Source: an uncultured Dorea sp. (GTDB lineage Bacteria > Bacillota_A > Clostridia > Lachnospirales > Lachnospiraceae). From it: a stretch of DNA of 64,000 nucleotides. The translations under genes were made by a program, and so were the position numbers. This document shows positions 26,311-35,144 of this stretch, one piece after another (the stretch's first letter is position 1; each line of letters starts with the position of its first letter). The stretch covers positions 40,070 through 104,069 of the forward strand of contig CAJTRO010000001.1 of the NCBI GenBank assembly GCA_910579015.1, read 5' to 3'. The notes below the pieces were generated by a model. The model saw only the letters and a program-made list of their open reading frames with translations. It was not told the DNA's origin and did not search any database.

Positions 26311-28879
26311 ATTCACCATTTCCCAAATTCTCAATAATATCTCTTGCGGTAATAGTTTTAAGCGGCAAATACAGTGTCACCGTCGATACTCCTACAAAAA
26401 CCAGCATTGCAATCACAAGTGATATCTGAAGATTCTGTATGACTTCCGGATTATTATCTAAGGCATACATGAACATATTCCAGCTATCATAATATAATAA
26501 TTTCTTCAAATGCACCAAAAACTCTACCGCTATGACTAAAAAAGATAGTAGAATGACTACAACACTCTCCAATATGTTTTCCAACAAATACCTTATCTGT
26601 AAAGAAACTTTGTCCATACCATGCGCACGGAGTATTCCAATCCGCTTTCCTTCATTTTTCAGATATGCCTGATTCCCATGATACATGATCAGCATATATA
26701 ATAGCCATACGGCTGTCAGAACGAACAGATATTCTACACCTTCAAACATTGCATCTTGGGCAAATCCTTTTTCTTTACCGGCAACATTGCTAAGATTTTC
26801 TCCACCCTGTTCCAAAGTTTCAAAATAGCCTTCTATCTCTTTTCCTGTTCTCACTACATCCATAGTCTCATCCAAATGAATTGTCACTGACATATACCGT
26901 GGTTCTTCAAATCCAACGAGGAGATTAATAAATCTCTCACTTACTTCTATGACTGAAACAGCAATGTCTAAATCTGCATCTGGATCTGTAATAACTGCTC
27001 CAACCCGGATTTCTCTTGCTCCCCAAGGAGAAGTCACTTTTACAATATCTCCCGGTACAATTTCATGTTCATTCATTTCATATGTATAGATCTTCTTGCT
27101 ATTATCTTTCGGTGTAAAATTGACATAATGAGGTGCATTCCCAAACCCAGCATCTCTGATCTGATACGGAGAAAGAATCAACACACATTCCTCTCCTGCC
27201 AGAAACTGATTACGGTCAAAGATTCCGTCATCCGCCCATTTTTCAAAGCTTGACAATCGTTCTTCATCTCGAGAACTTATTCCATATAGTCCATATATTG
27301 AAAAATAATTTCCCTCTTTATCTACAGAAATCCCGTTACTTCGCTGTGTATATTTACGGTGTATATCCACATATTCACTATCCAGAAAAGCAGGTGAGGA
27401 AATTTGAATCTCCAGGCTGTCCCGTACATTCTGCCACATGGTACCGCAATTAATATTAGTCTGTTTTTCTACACTTTTTACTCCGTTTATCGACTCGATT
27501 TCTTGGATCTGTTCCTCTGTCAGCCCTGTTTCTGGCTGGTCTGCATCATAAATATAAGTGTATTCGACTGCTTCTGCCCACTTTTCATATTTATTCTTTG
27601 CTTCCGCAAAATACTGTAGACAAACAGAAGAGGCAGCCATAACAACAATGGAAATTATAACTCTGCCAATATAAACCCTTCTGTAGAAGATCCATTTTCG
27701 CTTCAAACAGGTAAAAAATGACAACTGTTTTGCCTGTTTTAATTTAGGAGGTGTGCTGCGGTCCAAAAGGCCGCTGTCAGATCTGAATGTTGTGCGTATC
27801 TGTGACTGGACGATTGTCAATACAAACGCAAGATTACAGATAAAATAAAGCACTGTAACACATATCATATATTCTGTCAGAAATTCCTTCTGAATTTCCA
27901 GATGCACCTGCATTTTGAGGATTACATGAACTGCATAGAGAGCTGCACCTGACAAGATCGCACCTAGCACAATACTTACAATAAAAGAAATCGCCCATAT
28001 AAATAGTGTCTCCCACAGAACGATCTGCAACACTTCCTTGAAATCTGCACCCAGTCCACGCAATACGGTCAGACTGTATCGGCGCGATTTTAACGTCAGT
28101 GCCATCAGATAACAGATTAAGATCAGTGCAATCAATACGATAAAATACACAAATTTACCCTCTTGAAAGAATTGATCCAAAACACTTTGTTCTAACGGAT
28201 ATGCCTTATCATTATAAACATAAGTTCCCTCTCCCAAAGCTTCTATATGAGTCTGAATCCGGCTCCATTCCTCTTTGTTTTCATTCTGGAATAACAGACA
28301 CGTTTCTCCCTGCAACGTCTCATCTTCTCCTAAGAGCACGTTTGGGAGCTTTTGTTCTTCCATTTCCCATTCTTTTCCCCATGCTTTTACGATTCCTGTC
28401 AGGGTATAGGATTTCACTTCTCCATTTTCTCCCAGAGCAATTTCCATCTGATCTCCGACCTTAACTAAATCCGGAAGACGATTTGCTAAAATTTCAGAAA
28501 CTGCCGCCTCTGTATCATTTGTCGGGAAATCACCTTCCAACAGCTTTAATCTGCCCAGTTCCTGTGCCCTCTTGTCCACAATCCCGGCAGAACCGAACCG
28601 TTTTCCATTGTTCCAGGAACTACCAAGTATCTCGATCTTTCCAACCTGTTTCGTGGATTCCATTTGTTTTATAAACTGCTCTGTCTCTTCTTTGGCATCC
28701 AATACCGCCCCTGTCCATGCTCCATAAGTATCATATCTCAGACTTTCTTTCGAGCGGTAAAAACTTTCCAGAAACAAAATCGTCAGCATTCCACATAGAA
28801 AAGCAATCGTCAGCATCACGATACTGATACGCAATTCCCGCTTTCTCCCACGAAAGCTTTTTAGGACAAGTTTCCGCAT
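26309..28879 (-). CDS. FtsX-like ABC transporter permease (large, two-domain)
   Basis: An 856-residue membrane protein of the MacB/FtsX permease class with the usual 1+3 and 3 membrane segments duplicated: helix at about 18-40, an extracellular domain to about 225, three helices at about 230-355, another helix near 405, a second extracellular domain to about 680, and three final helices at about 695-845. Such permeases power lipoprotein export, antimicrobial peptide resistance or signalling, always with an ABC ATPase. No ATPase gene is adjacent; only a 31-residue ORF precedes it. The DNA is AT-rich like the rest of the block. Confidence 0.85.
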   Translation of the reverse strand: MRKLVLKSFRGRKRELRISIVMLTIAFLCGMLTILFLESFYRSKESLRYDTYGAWTGAVLDAKEETEQFIKQMESTKQVGKIEILGSSWNNGKRFGSAGIVDKRAQELGRLKLLEGDFPTNDTEAAVSEILANRLPDLVKVGDQMEIALGENGEVKSYTLTGIVKAWGKEWEMEEQKLPNVLLGEDETLQGETCLLFQNENKEEWSRIQTHIEALGEGTYVYNDKAYPLEQSVLDQFFQEGKFVYFIVLIALILICYLMALTLKSRRYSLTVLRGLGADFKEVLQIVLWETLFIWAISFIVSIVLGAILSGAALYAVHVILKMQVHLEIQKEFLTEYMICVTVLYFICNLAFVLTIVQSQIRTTFRSDSGLLDRSTPPKLKQAKQLSFFTCLKRKWIFYRRVYIGRVIISIVVMAASSVCLQYFAEAKNKYEKWAEAVEYTYIYDADQPETGLTEEQIQEIESINGVKSVEKQTNINCGTMWQNVRDSLEIQISSPAFLDSEYVDIHRKYTQRSNGISVDKEGNYFSIYGLYGISSRDEERLSSFEKWADDGIFDRNQFLAGEECVLILSPYQIRDAGFGNAPHYVNFTPKDNSKKIYTYEMNEHEIVPGDIVKVTSPWGAREIRVGAVITDPDADLDIAVSVIEVSERFINLLVGFEEPRYMSVTIHLDETMDVVRTGKEIEGYFETLEQGGENLSNVAGKEKGFAQDAMFEGVEYLFVLTAVWLLYMLIMYHGNQAYLKNEGKRIGILRAHGMDKVSLQIRYLLENILESVVVILLSFLVIAVEFLVHLKKLLYYDSWNMFMYALDNNPEVIQNLQISLVIAMLVFVGVSTVTLYLPLKTITARDIIENLGNGE

Positions 28880-28883
28880 ACCT

Positions 28884-28979
28884 TCACGCCCCTTTTCTCA
28901 CAATCACACCATCCTGGACTTCATATCTAACTACTGCCAGACCACCTAATGCTAATATAATTTTCTTTGCTTTTTCCAT
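28884..28979 (-). CDS. 31-residue ORF upstream of the FtsX permease
   Basis: A tiny ORF with a good ribosome site (AGGAG six bases before ATG 28979), ending four bases before the permease start. The product begins MEKAKKIILALGGLAVVRY and ends VQDGVIVRKGA. The tail resembles the last strand of ABC ATPases, so it may be the scar of a deleted ATPase gene; otherwise it is a leader peptide coupled to the permease. No function can be assigned. Confidence 0.4.
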   Translation of the reverse strand: MEKAKKIILALGGLAVVRYEVQDGVIVRKGA

Positions 28980-29009
28980 AGAAATCTCCTTCTATTCTAC
29001 CGTTATTTT

Positions 29010-29041
29010 AAAAATGGGCAATCCCAATTGGAACTGCCCAT
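29010..29041 (-). terminator. Rho-independent terminator of greA-lysS
   Basis: On the minus strand ATGGGCAGTTCC pairs with GGGATTGCCCAT around an AATT loop, followed by TTTTTAAAA. It lies 33 bases after the lysS stop. Confidence 0.85.
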
Positions 29042-29073
29042 CAATTTTTAAAATATGCGATTTTTGGTACATC

Positions 29074-31023
29074 CTAATATAACTTCGCTCCTGCCGGAAT
29101 CTTATCATCAAGAATCAGAACATTAAGCCCTTCTCTTCCTTCAACAATATGTGTCGCTGAGATGATCATACCGCAGGAATCAATTCCCATCATCTTTCGC
29201 GGTGGAAGGTTTGTGATTGCAAGTAAGGTCTTTCCAACCAGTTCCTCCGGCTCGTAATAATCGTGAATACCGCTCAAAATCACGCGGTCTTCACCACTTC
29301 CGTCGTTTAACACGAATTTCAAAAGCTTCTTGGACTTCGGAACCGCTTCACACTCTTTTACCTTTACAGCTCTGAAATCAGACTTGCTGAATGTCTCGAA
29401 ATCAACCATATCTTTGAATAATGGTTCCACTTCAACGTTAGAGAAATCGTATGTTTCTTTCACTTCAGCGATTGCTTGTTCCATTGTCTTTTCAACCGGA
29501 GCGGACTGTACAGCGTTGTTTGCTTCGTTCTTAGAACCACCCAAAGACTTCATCGTAGGGAACGCCAGAACATCGCGGATTGCGGCCGCCCCCGTAAGCA
29601 GCATACACATCCTGTCGATTCCGAACCCGATACCTCCCGTCGGCGGCATCCCGATCTCCAACGCATTCAGGAAATCTTCATCTGTTTTATTCGCCTCTTC
29701 ATCCCCTTGCGCAAGCAGCTCTTCCTGCGCCCTGAACCGCTCCCGCTGGTCGATAGGATCATTCAGCTCTGAATAAGCATTGGCCATCTCCCAGGTGTTC
29801 ATGAACATCTCAAACCGCTCCACATACTCCGGATTCCCCGGCTTCTTCTTCGTAAGCGGAGAAATCTCGATCGGATGATCCATCACGAATGTAGGCTGGA
29901 TCAGATGCTCCTCTACAAATGCCTCGAAGAACAGGCTTAAGATATCGCCCTTCTTATGCCTCTCCTCGAATTCCACCTGGTGCTCCTTCGCAAGCTCTCT
30001 CGCCTGCTTAAGCGTCTCCACCTCATTCCAGTCGATACCTGTATACTTCTTAACGGCATCCACCATGGTAATCCTCTCGAACGGCTTTCCAAGATCCATC
30101 TCCACGCCGTTGTATACAATCGTCGTCGTGCCAAGAACCTCCTGCGCCACATGCCGGTACAGGTTCTCCGTCAGATCCATCATCCCGTTATAATCCGTGT
30201 ACGCCTGATACAATTCCATCAGCGTGAATTCCGGATTATGCCTGGTGTCCAGTCCCTCGTTACGGAACACACGCCCGATCTCATAGACTCTCTCAAGGCC
30301 GCCGACAATGAGACGCTTCAGGTACAGCTCAAGAGAGATACGAAGCTTGAAGTCCTCATCCAGCGCGTTAAAATGAGTCTCGAACGGTCTTGCGGCCGCC
30401 CCGCCTGCGTTGCTTACCAGCATCGGCGTCTCCACCTCAAGAAAGCCTTGTCCATCCAGGTATCTCCGGATCGAACTGATGATCTTCGACCGCTTGATAA
30501 ATGTATCCCTTACCTCCGGGTTCATGATCAGATCCACATATCTCTGCCGGTAACGCATATCTGTATTCGTCAGTCCGTGATACTTCTCCGGAAGGATCTG
30601 CAAGCTCTTGGATAATAATCTTATAGAAGAGGCATGAACAGAGATCTCACCGGTCTTCGTCCTGAATACCTCTCCTTCCAGTCCCACGATATCTCCGATA
30701 TCCAGCTTCTTGAATTCCTTATATTCCTCTTCGCCGATACTGTCCCGTGCAACATAGGACTGGATACCTCCGCTCTGATCGAGAATATTACAGAAGGAAG
30801 CCTTACCCATGACACGCTTCTGCATAACCCTCCCCGCAAGAGATACCTTTTTCCCTTCCATCTCATCATAATGCTCCTTGATATCTGCCGCATGACAGGT
30901 CACGTCATATTTCGTAATCTCAAATGGATTTTTCCCGTTACCCTGTAAATCTGCCAGCTTCTCCCGGCGGACCTTCCTCAACTGATTAACGTCTTCTTGT
31001 ACTTTCTTCTGCTGTTCTGCCAC
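29074..31023 (-). CDS. lysS: Lysyl-tRNA synthetase, class II, with C-terminal tRNA-binding domain
   Basis: A 649-residue enzyme that charges tRNA-Lys. Residues 1-150 hold the OB anticodon-binding domain, 165-500 the class II core with motif 2 (FRNEGLDTRHNPEFT) and motif 3 (GIGFGIDRM). Residues about 535-649 form an added EMAP-II/MetRS-beta-like tRNA-binding domain (FRAVKVKECEAVPKSKKLLK, then NLPPRKMMGIDSCGMI). Typical bacterial LysRS is about 500 residues and lacks this tail. The start is GTG 31023 after GAGAGGAAA. It follows greA by 148 bases and is read from the promoter at 31754. Confidence 0.95.
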   Translation of the reverse strand: MAEQQKKVQEDVNQLRKVRREKLADLQGNGKNPFEITKYDVTCHAADIKEHYDEMEGKKVSLAGRVMQKRVMGKASFCNILDQSGGIQSYVARDSIGEEEYKEFKKLDIGDIVGLEGEVFRTKTGEISVHASSIRLLSKSLQILPEKYHGLTNTDMRYRQRYVDLIMNPEVRDTFIKRSKIISSIRRYLDGQGFLEVETPMLVSNAGGAAARPFETHFNALDEDFKLRISLELYLKRLIVGGLERVYEIGRVFRNEGLDTRHNPEFTLMELYQAYTDYNGMMDLTENLYRHVAQEVLGTTTIVYNGVEMDLGKPFERITMVDAVKKYTGIDWNEVETLKQARELAKEHQVEFEERHKKGDILSLFFEAFVEEHLIQPTFVMDHPIEISPLTKKKPGNPEYVERFEMFMNTWEMANAYSELNDPIDQRERFRAQEELLAQGDEEANKTDEDFLNALEIGMPPTGGIGFGIDRMCMLLTGAAAIRDVLAFPTMKSLGGSKNEANNAVQSAPVEKTMEQAIAEVKETYDFSNVEVEPLFKDMVDFETFSKSDFRAVKVKECEAVPKSKKLLKFVLNDGSGEDRVILSGIHDYYEPEELVGKTLLAITNLPPRKMMGIDSCGMIISATHIVEGREGLNVLILDDKIPAGAKLY

Positions 31024-31171
31024 GTTTTCCTCTCCCTTCTCTTACTCGCTCACACTATACAGCCTGCCTTAACCCCATATGGTCTTTCAGACTCCCCGCA
31101 AATGAGAAGTCTGAAAATATACTTTATTCTTTAGCTCTGTGACTGCCGTCGACACGCTTACCTGCCGGCGC

Positions 31172-31654
31172 CTACAATGACCGGCTGATATGCAGTACCT
31201 CATACTCCATGATCCCTGCCTGCGTCTCTACCTCTACCTGGTCGCCCACCTTGCATCCGATAAGCGCCTGTCCTACCGGAGACTCATTGGAAATCTTCCC
31301 TTCCAGACTGTTGGCTTCCGTGGAGCCTACCAGTTTAAATTCCATCTCTTCGTCAAATGTCTTGTCATAGACCTTTACCGTACAGCCTACATTGATCTTA
31401 TCAAAATCGACCTCATCCTCAACTACAACTTCCGCATTCTTCAGAATGCTTTCCAGTTCCTCGATACGCGCCTCGATATCACGCTGTTCATCCTTCGCCG
31501 CATCATACTCTGCGTTCTCCGACAAGTCGCCCTGTTCTCTGGCTTCCTTAATCTTACCGGCGACCTCCTTGCGCTTGACAACCTTAAGATGCTCCAGTTC
31601 ATCCTCCAGTGCTTTCAAGCCTGCATAAGTAAGTAATCTCTTCTTTGCTTCCAT
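31172..31654 (-). CDS. greA: Transcription elongation factor GreA
   Basis: A 160-residue factor that rescues backtracked RNA polymerase by stimulating transcript cleavage. The N-terminal coiled coil is clear (LTYAGLKALEDELEHLKVV, and the acidic tip EAREQGDLSENAEYDAAKD). The C-terminal FKBP-like domain contains SNESPVGQALIGCKVGD. ATG 31654 follows AGGAAG. It is first in a two-gene operon with lysS. Confidence 0.97.
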   Translation of the reverse strand: MEAKKRLLTYAGLKALEDELEHLKVVKRKEVAGKIKEAREQGDLSENAEYDAAKDEQRDIEARIEELESILKNAEVVVEDEVDFDKINVGCTVKVYDKTFDEEMEFKLVGSTEANSLEGKISNESPVGQALIGCKVGDQVEVETQAGIMEYEVLHISRSL

Positions 31655-31753
31655 GTGTCTTACTTCCTTTCTTTCTCATATTTATATTTCAAAATAATCT
31701 AACTATCGGAATGATTGTTTCGCTGAAACAGCAGAGACCTTCGCAATTTCCTT

Positions 31754-31782
31754 ATTATACCCAACTGGCTGAGTTATGTCAA
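31754..31782 (-). promoter_or_regulatory. Consensus promoter of greA-lysS
   Basis: On the minus strand TTGACA (31782-31777) and TATAAT (31759-31754) are 17 bases apart, a perfect match 100 bases before greA. Confidence 0.88.
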
Positions 31783-31862
31783 TAATTTTACCGCTGAATC
31801 CTCAAAATTGCAGTAACAGTGTTGCTTTTCACGCCGAAGGCGGCTTTTAATGGTCAGTCCCG

Positions 31863-31893
31863 GCTTCTGCCCCATGCCGCAGGGCTTAGAAGC
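31863..31893. other. Strong hairpin between dusB and greA
   Basis: GCTTCTGCCCC pairs with GGGCTTAGAAGC around a short loop, 48 bases after the dusB stop. It lacks a T-run on either strand. It may stabilise the dusB mRNA end or act as a weak terminator. Confidence 0.4.
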
Positions 31894-31940
31894 ATCTCCC
31901 GCAGCCAGATGCGTTACAGTATATGCACCAATTCATCATC

Positions 31941-32900
31941 TCATACAGTAATTCTTCTATCCAGCAGATCCTTAAGCTCCTGATAGGACTCCACCCTGTT
32001 AATGGCATCCCGAAGCCTTGCCGCCCCTTCAAGTCCCTTCGTGTACCAGGCCACATGCTTCCTCATCTCACGGATCCCCAGATACTCTCCCTTGAATTCC
32101 ATTTGCAGTCTTGCGTGCCTGAGCATCGCCTCTTTTACCGTCTCTCCTGACGGTCTCTCTGGCATCGTCCCTGTCCGTTCATACTCCGCAAGCTCCCGGA
32201 AAATCCACGGATTCCCCTGGGCGCCCCGGCCTATCATCACACCGTCACATCCCGTCTGCCTCATCATAGCCAGCGCCGTTTCCCCGGCGGTCACATCTCC
32301 GTTCCCGATCACCGGGATCGACACCGCCTCCTTCACCCGGCGGATGATCTCCCAGTCCGCCTTCCCGGAATAATACTGCTCCCTCGTCCTGCCATGAACA
32401 GCAACCGCGGCGCCTCCGGCCTCTTCTACGATCTTCGCGATCTCCACCGCATTCACATGCGCGTCGTCGAAGCCCTTCCGTATTTTCACCGTGACAGGCT
32501 TTCTGACCGCCCGCACGGTCTTTGATACAATCTGGTAAACCAGCTTCGGATCCTTCATAAGTGCAGAACCTTCCCCGTTCTTCACCACCTTGGGCACCGG
32601 ACAGCCCATGTTGATATCCAGGATCTGAAACGGAAGCTCCTCTATCTGCTTGGCCATCTCACTGATAATGTCCGGATCCGAGCCGAACAACTGCAAGGAC
32701 ACCGGATATTCCTCTGGATGGATCGCAAGCAGGGCCTTCGTGTTCCTGTTCTTATACTGCAATGCCTTCGCACTGATCATCTCCATACACAAAAGACCTG
32801 CCCCCTGCTCCCTGCAAAGCAGTCGAAAGGGCAGATCTGTCACTCCCGCCATAGGCGCAAGAATATACGGATTCTCAAGCTCTATATTTCCAATCTTCAC
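31941..32900 (-). CDS. dusB: tRNA-dihydrouridine synthase DusB
   Basis: A 319-residue flavoenzyme that reduces uridine to dihydrouridine in tRNA. Visible: N-terminal ILAPMAGVTDLPFR, DINMGCPVPKVVKNGEGSAL with the catalytic Cys, VKIRKGFDD, HGRTREQYYSG and the FMN phosphate site IGNGDV / GVMIGRGAQGNPWIF. The start appears to be GTG 32900. It is last in the trmH-to-dusB operon, 33 bases after coaX. Confidence 0.95.
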   Translation of the reverse strand: MKIGNIELENPYILAPMAGVTDLPFRLLCREQGAGLLCMEMISAKALQYKNRNTKALLAIHPEEYPVSLQLFGSDPDIISEMAKQIEELPFQILDINMGCPVPKVVKNGEGSALMKDPKLVYQIVSKTVRAVRKPVTVKIRKGFDDAHVNAVEIAKIVEEAGGAAVAVHGRTREQYYSGKADWEIIRRVKEAVSIPVIGNGDVTAGETALAMMRQTGCDGVMIGRGAQGNPWIFRELAEYERTGTMPERPSGETVKEAMLRHARLQMEFKGEYLGIREMRKHVAWYTKGLEGAARLRDAINRVESYQELKDLLDRRITV

Positions 32901-32933
32901 CTATACTTTCCCAACCTTCCTGATCCTCTCGTC

Positions 32934-33722
32934 CTATCCGTCCGACAGACGCTGTTTCTTGTTCTTCTCATAGATGAACCGCAGTCCCTTAAGCGTAAGC
33001 TGTGAATCGTAGACGTCGATAGCGTCCGTCTCCGCCGCGATCATCTTGCCCAGACCTCCGCTTGCGATCACCTTGGCATTCGTATACCCGGATTCCTCCT
33101 TGATCTTCTTCACCAGATACTCCGTCTGCCCGATCTGTCCATAGAACAGTCCGGCCTGCATACACGATATGGTCTCCTTCCCTATCACAGACTCCGGCTT
33201 CTTGATCTCGATAGCCGGAAGCATCGCCGCCTGCTCTGTCATCGCATGGGAAGAAATCCGGATTCCCGGAGATATCACCGCTCCCTCGAAGGTTCCGTCC
33301 GGTCCCACCACGTCATACGTGGTTGCCGTTCCAAAGTCGATCACAATGACCGGCCCCCCATACAGGGTATATGCGGCAACCGCGTCCACGATACGGTCCG
33401 CCCCTACCTGCTTGGGATTCTCGGTTACGATGCGGATCCCCGTCTTGATGCCCGCCGACACGACCATCGGCCTGATCCCAAAATACTTGATCATAGCGCT
33501 TCCCAGAGAATGCATGATATCCGGCACAACAGACGCCACGATCACCGCCCGAATCTCCTTACTTGAAATCCCCTGGCATTCTACCAGTTCCTTAAGCGTA
33601 ATGCCGTACTCATCCGATGTACGCGGCTGCTTCGTCGTCATGCGGAACGTACACAGTAATTCCTTCTCCTTAAAAACCCCTGCTGTAATATTCGTATTAC
33701 CCACATCAATTACCAGTAACAT
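32934..33722 (-). CDS. coaX: Type III pantothenate kinase
   Basis: A 262-residue enzyme for the first step of coenzyme A synthesis, ATP-dependent phosphorylation of pantothenate. The ASKHA-fold motifs are visible: LVIDVGNTNITAGVF at the start, GADRIVDAVAAY, VIDFGTATTYDVV, and GGLGKMIA. The frame stays open upstream to 33995, but GGGAGGAG lies four bases before ATG 33722 and the family begins here. The upstream extension covers a tandem repeat and the previous gene's end. It sits in the birA-coaX-dusB order common in Clostridia. Confidence 0.95.
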   Translation of the reverse strand: MLLVIDVGNTNITAGVFKEKELLCTFRMTTKQPRTSDEYGITLKELVECQGISSKEIRAVIVASVVPDIMHSLGSAMIKYFGIRPMVVSAGIKTGIRIVTENPKQVGADRIVDAVAAYTLYGGPVIVIDFGTATTYDVVGPDGTFEGAVISPGIRISSHAMTEQAAMLPAIEIKKPESVIGKETISCMQAGLFYGQIGQTEYLVKKIKEESGYTNAKVIASGGLGKMIAAETDAIDVYDSQLTLKGLRFIYEKNKKQRLSDG

Positions 33723-33738
33723 ATTCTCCTCCCATCTG

Positions 33739-33830
33739 CCCGGCATCCTTTTCACAAGTGTACTGTCCACGGCATCCTTTTTCACCAATGTACCATCCAC
33801 GGCATCCTTTTTCATCACTGTACTGTCTGT
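33739..33830 (-). repeat. Three-copy ~30-bp tandem repeat before coaX
   Basis: GGCATCCTTTT-CAC..GTAC...TCCAC recurs starting at 33742, 33771 and 33801 on the plus strand (spacing 29 and 30). It fills most of the 109-base gap between the 109-residue gene and coaX. Read in the coaX frame it encodes repeats of KKDAVDxTLV. Confidence 0.75.
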
Positions 33831-33831
33831 C

Positions 33832-34161
33832 CTATTCCCCCAGGAAAAATACCTTGTAATACATCTGCAACGCCTCAAGCAGTTCCCGCTTCTCCCGCTG
33901 GATCTGCTTGATCTTAAGCCTGCTCCCGATATCGTCAAACATCGGGTCAAATTCCTCCGACGTAACCTCGAAGCACAGCTCCCCGTCCTCTCCATAAGCC
34001 AGAGTCAGGATACCGCCCACATCATTTACATAGAGCACGCACATGATCTTAAGTTCATTCTTAACCGCGTCAGGCAGCTGTTCAAAATCCGGATTCAGAT
34101 AATACTTTTCCTCATAAGAATTGGCGCCGCACAGCACCACCTTTCCATCATACATAGCCAT
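33832..34161 (-). CDS. Conserved hypothetical protein (109 residues)
   Basis: A soluble acidic protein of 109 residues. It opens MAMYDGKVVLCGANSYEEKY, has a central hydrophobic strand pattern (IMCVLYVNDVGGILTLAYG), and ends in a helix rich in Lys/Arg/Glu. It looks like a small protein family conserved in Lachnospiraceae; I do not know its function. Its start overlaps the end of birA by 14 bases, and coaX follows, so it belongs to the same operon as genes for biotin ligation and coenzyme A. Confidence 0.7.
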   Translation of the reverse strand: MAMYDGKVVLCGANSYEEKYYLNPDFEQLPDAVKNELKIMCVLYVNDVGGILTLAYGEDGELCFEVTSEEFDPMFDDIGSRLKIKQIQREKRELLEALQMYYKVFFLGE

Positions 34162-35137
34162 ACACCCCTCTCACCGATACTTCGCCCGCATAGACGCACC
34201 TTTCCCGGCCGTCCTTCATCCTTACCATCAGCTCACCCGTATCATTGATTCCAAGCGCATGGGCTTCGTACTCATTTCCCGGCTCTAAGACCTTCACATC
34301 CTGATCCTGGTTCACAAGCAGACGGTTGTACTGCTCCTTTATACCGCTTAGGTCCTCCGTCTTAAGAAATATCTCATAGCAGACTTCAAACTCCTCCATC
34401 ACGGCCGCGATAAGCTCCGAACGCCGGACGCTGTGCAAAAGCTCCTGCTTAAGCGAGACCGCCCTGTCCTGTATCTCCTTCGGAAACCGTTCCTGGTTCA
34501 CGTTGATCCCCACGCCGATGACCACATGATTGATATAGCCGATCTCAGCGCTCATCTCCGTCAGGATACCGCAGACCTTCTTCCCATTGATCACCACGTC
34601 ATTAGGCCACTTGATCTTACAGGCAAGCCCCGTGCACTTACGGATCCCCTTTGCCACGGCAACAGCCATCAGCAGGGTAAGTCCAGGGGCCTTTATCGGC
34701 AGGAAATCCGGGCGGAGCAAAAGCGTCATATAGATGCTTGCACCGGCCGGCGACTCCCAGCCTCTTCCCCGTCGTCCCTTTCCGGCCGTCTGCCTCTCGG
34801 CCACGAACAAGGTTCCATGCTCCCCCTGTCCGCCGCCCTTATCAGCGGCCTCCTTCGCACGGGTATTCGTAGAATCCGTCTCCTCGTAATAGACCACCCT
34901 TGCACCGGCCCAGCGTCCCTTCGCCAGGCTCTCTATCTCCGCCCGCGACATCACGTCCGGACTGTCCACAAGGCGGTATCCCTTATTTCTAACGGCTTCT
35001 ATCTCATAGCCCTCCTTCTTAAGCTGCTCCATAACCTTCCAGACCGCCGTCCGCGATACCAGGAAATGGCTGCAAAGCTGCTGGCCGGACAGATATCCGT
35101 CGCTCTCTTTCAATAAACGTAATATTTCTGATTTCAT
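34148..35137 (-). CDS. birA: Bifunctional biotin-protein ligase / biotin operon repressor
   Basis: A 329-residue BirA. Residues 1-65 form the winged-helix DNA-binding domain (GQQLCSHFLVSRTAVWKVME). The ligase domain follows with the ETDSTNTRAKE motif, the biotinyl-AMP loop AGKGRRGRGWESP, and KWPNDVVINGKKVCGIL. The C-terminal SH3-like domain ends the protein. It biotinylates carboxylase subunits and can repress biotin genes. It follows the patatin/OTCase gene by seven bases. Confidence 0.95.
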   Translation of the reverse strand: MKSEILRLLKESDGYLSGQQLCSHFLVSRTAVWKVMEQLKKEGYEIEAVRNKGYRLVDSPDVMSRAEIESLAKGRWAGARVVYYEETDSTNTRAKEAADKGGGQGEHGTLFVAERQTAGKGRRGRGWESPAGASIYMTLLLRPDFLPIKAPGLTLLMAVAVAKGIRKCTGLACKIKWPNDVVINGKKVCGILTEMSAEIGYINHVVIGVGINVNQERFPKEIQDRAVSLKQELLHSVRRSELIAAVMEEFEVCYEIFLKTEDLSGIKEQYNRLLVNQDQDVKVLEPGNEYEAHALGINDTGELMVRMKDGRERCVYAGEVSVRGVYGYV

Positions 35138-35144
35138 ATACCGC

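Noticed and set aside
33739..33830. CRISPR-like repeat
   Set aside because: The three units are contiguous with no unique spacers and no cas genes, so it is a simple tandem repeat.
33723..33995. Long N-terminal extension of coaX
   Set aside because: It covers the tandem repeat and overlaps the 109-residue gene in another frame; coaX proteins begin at the ATG at 33722 with its own ribosome site.
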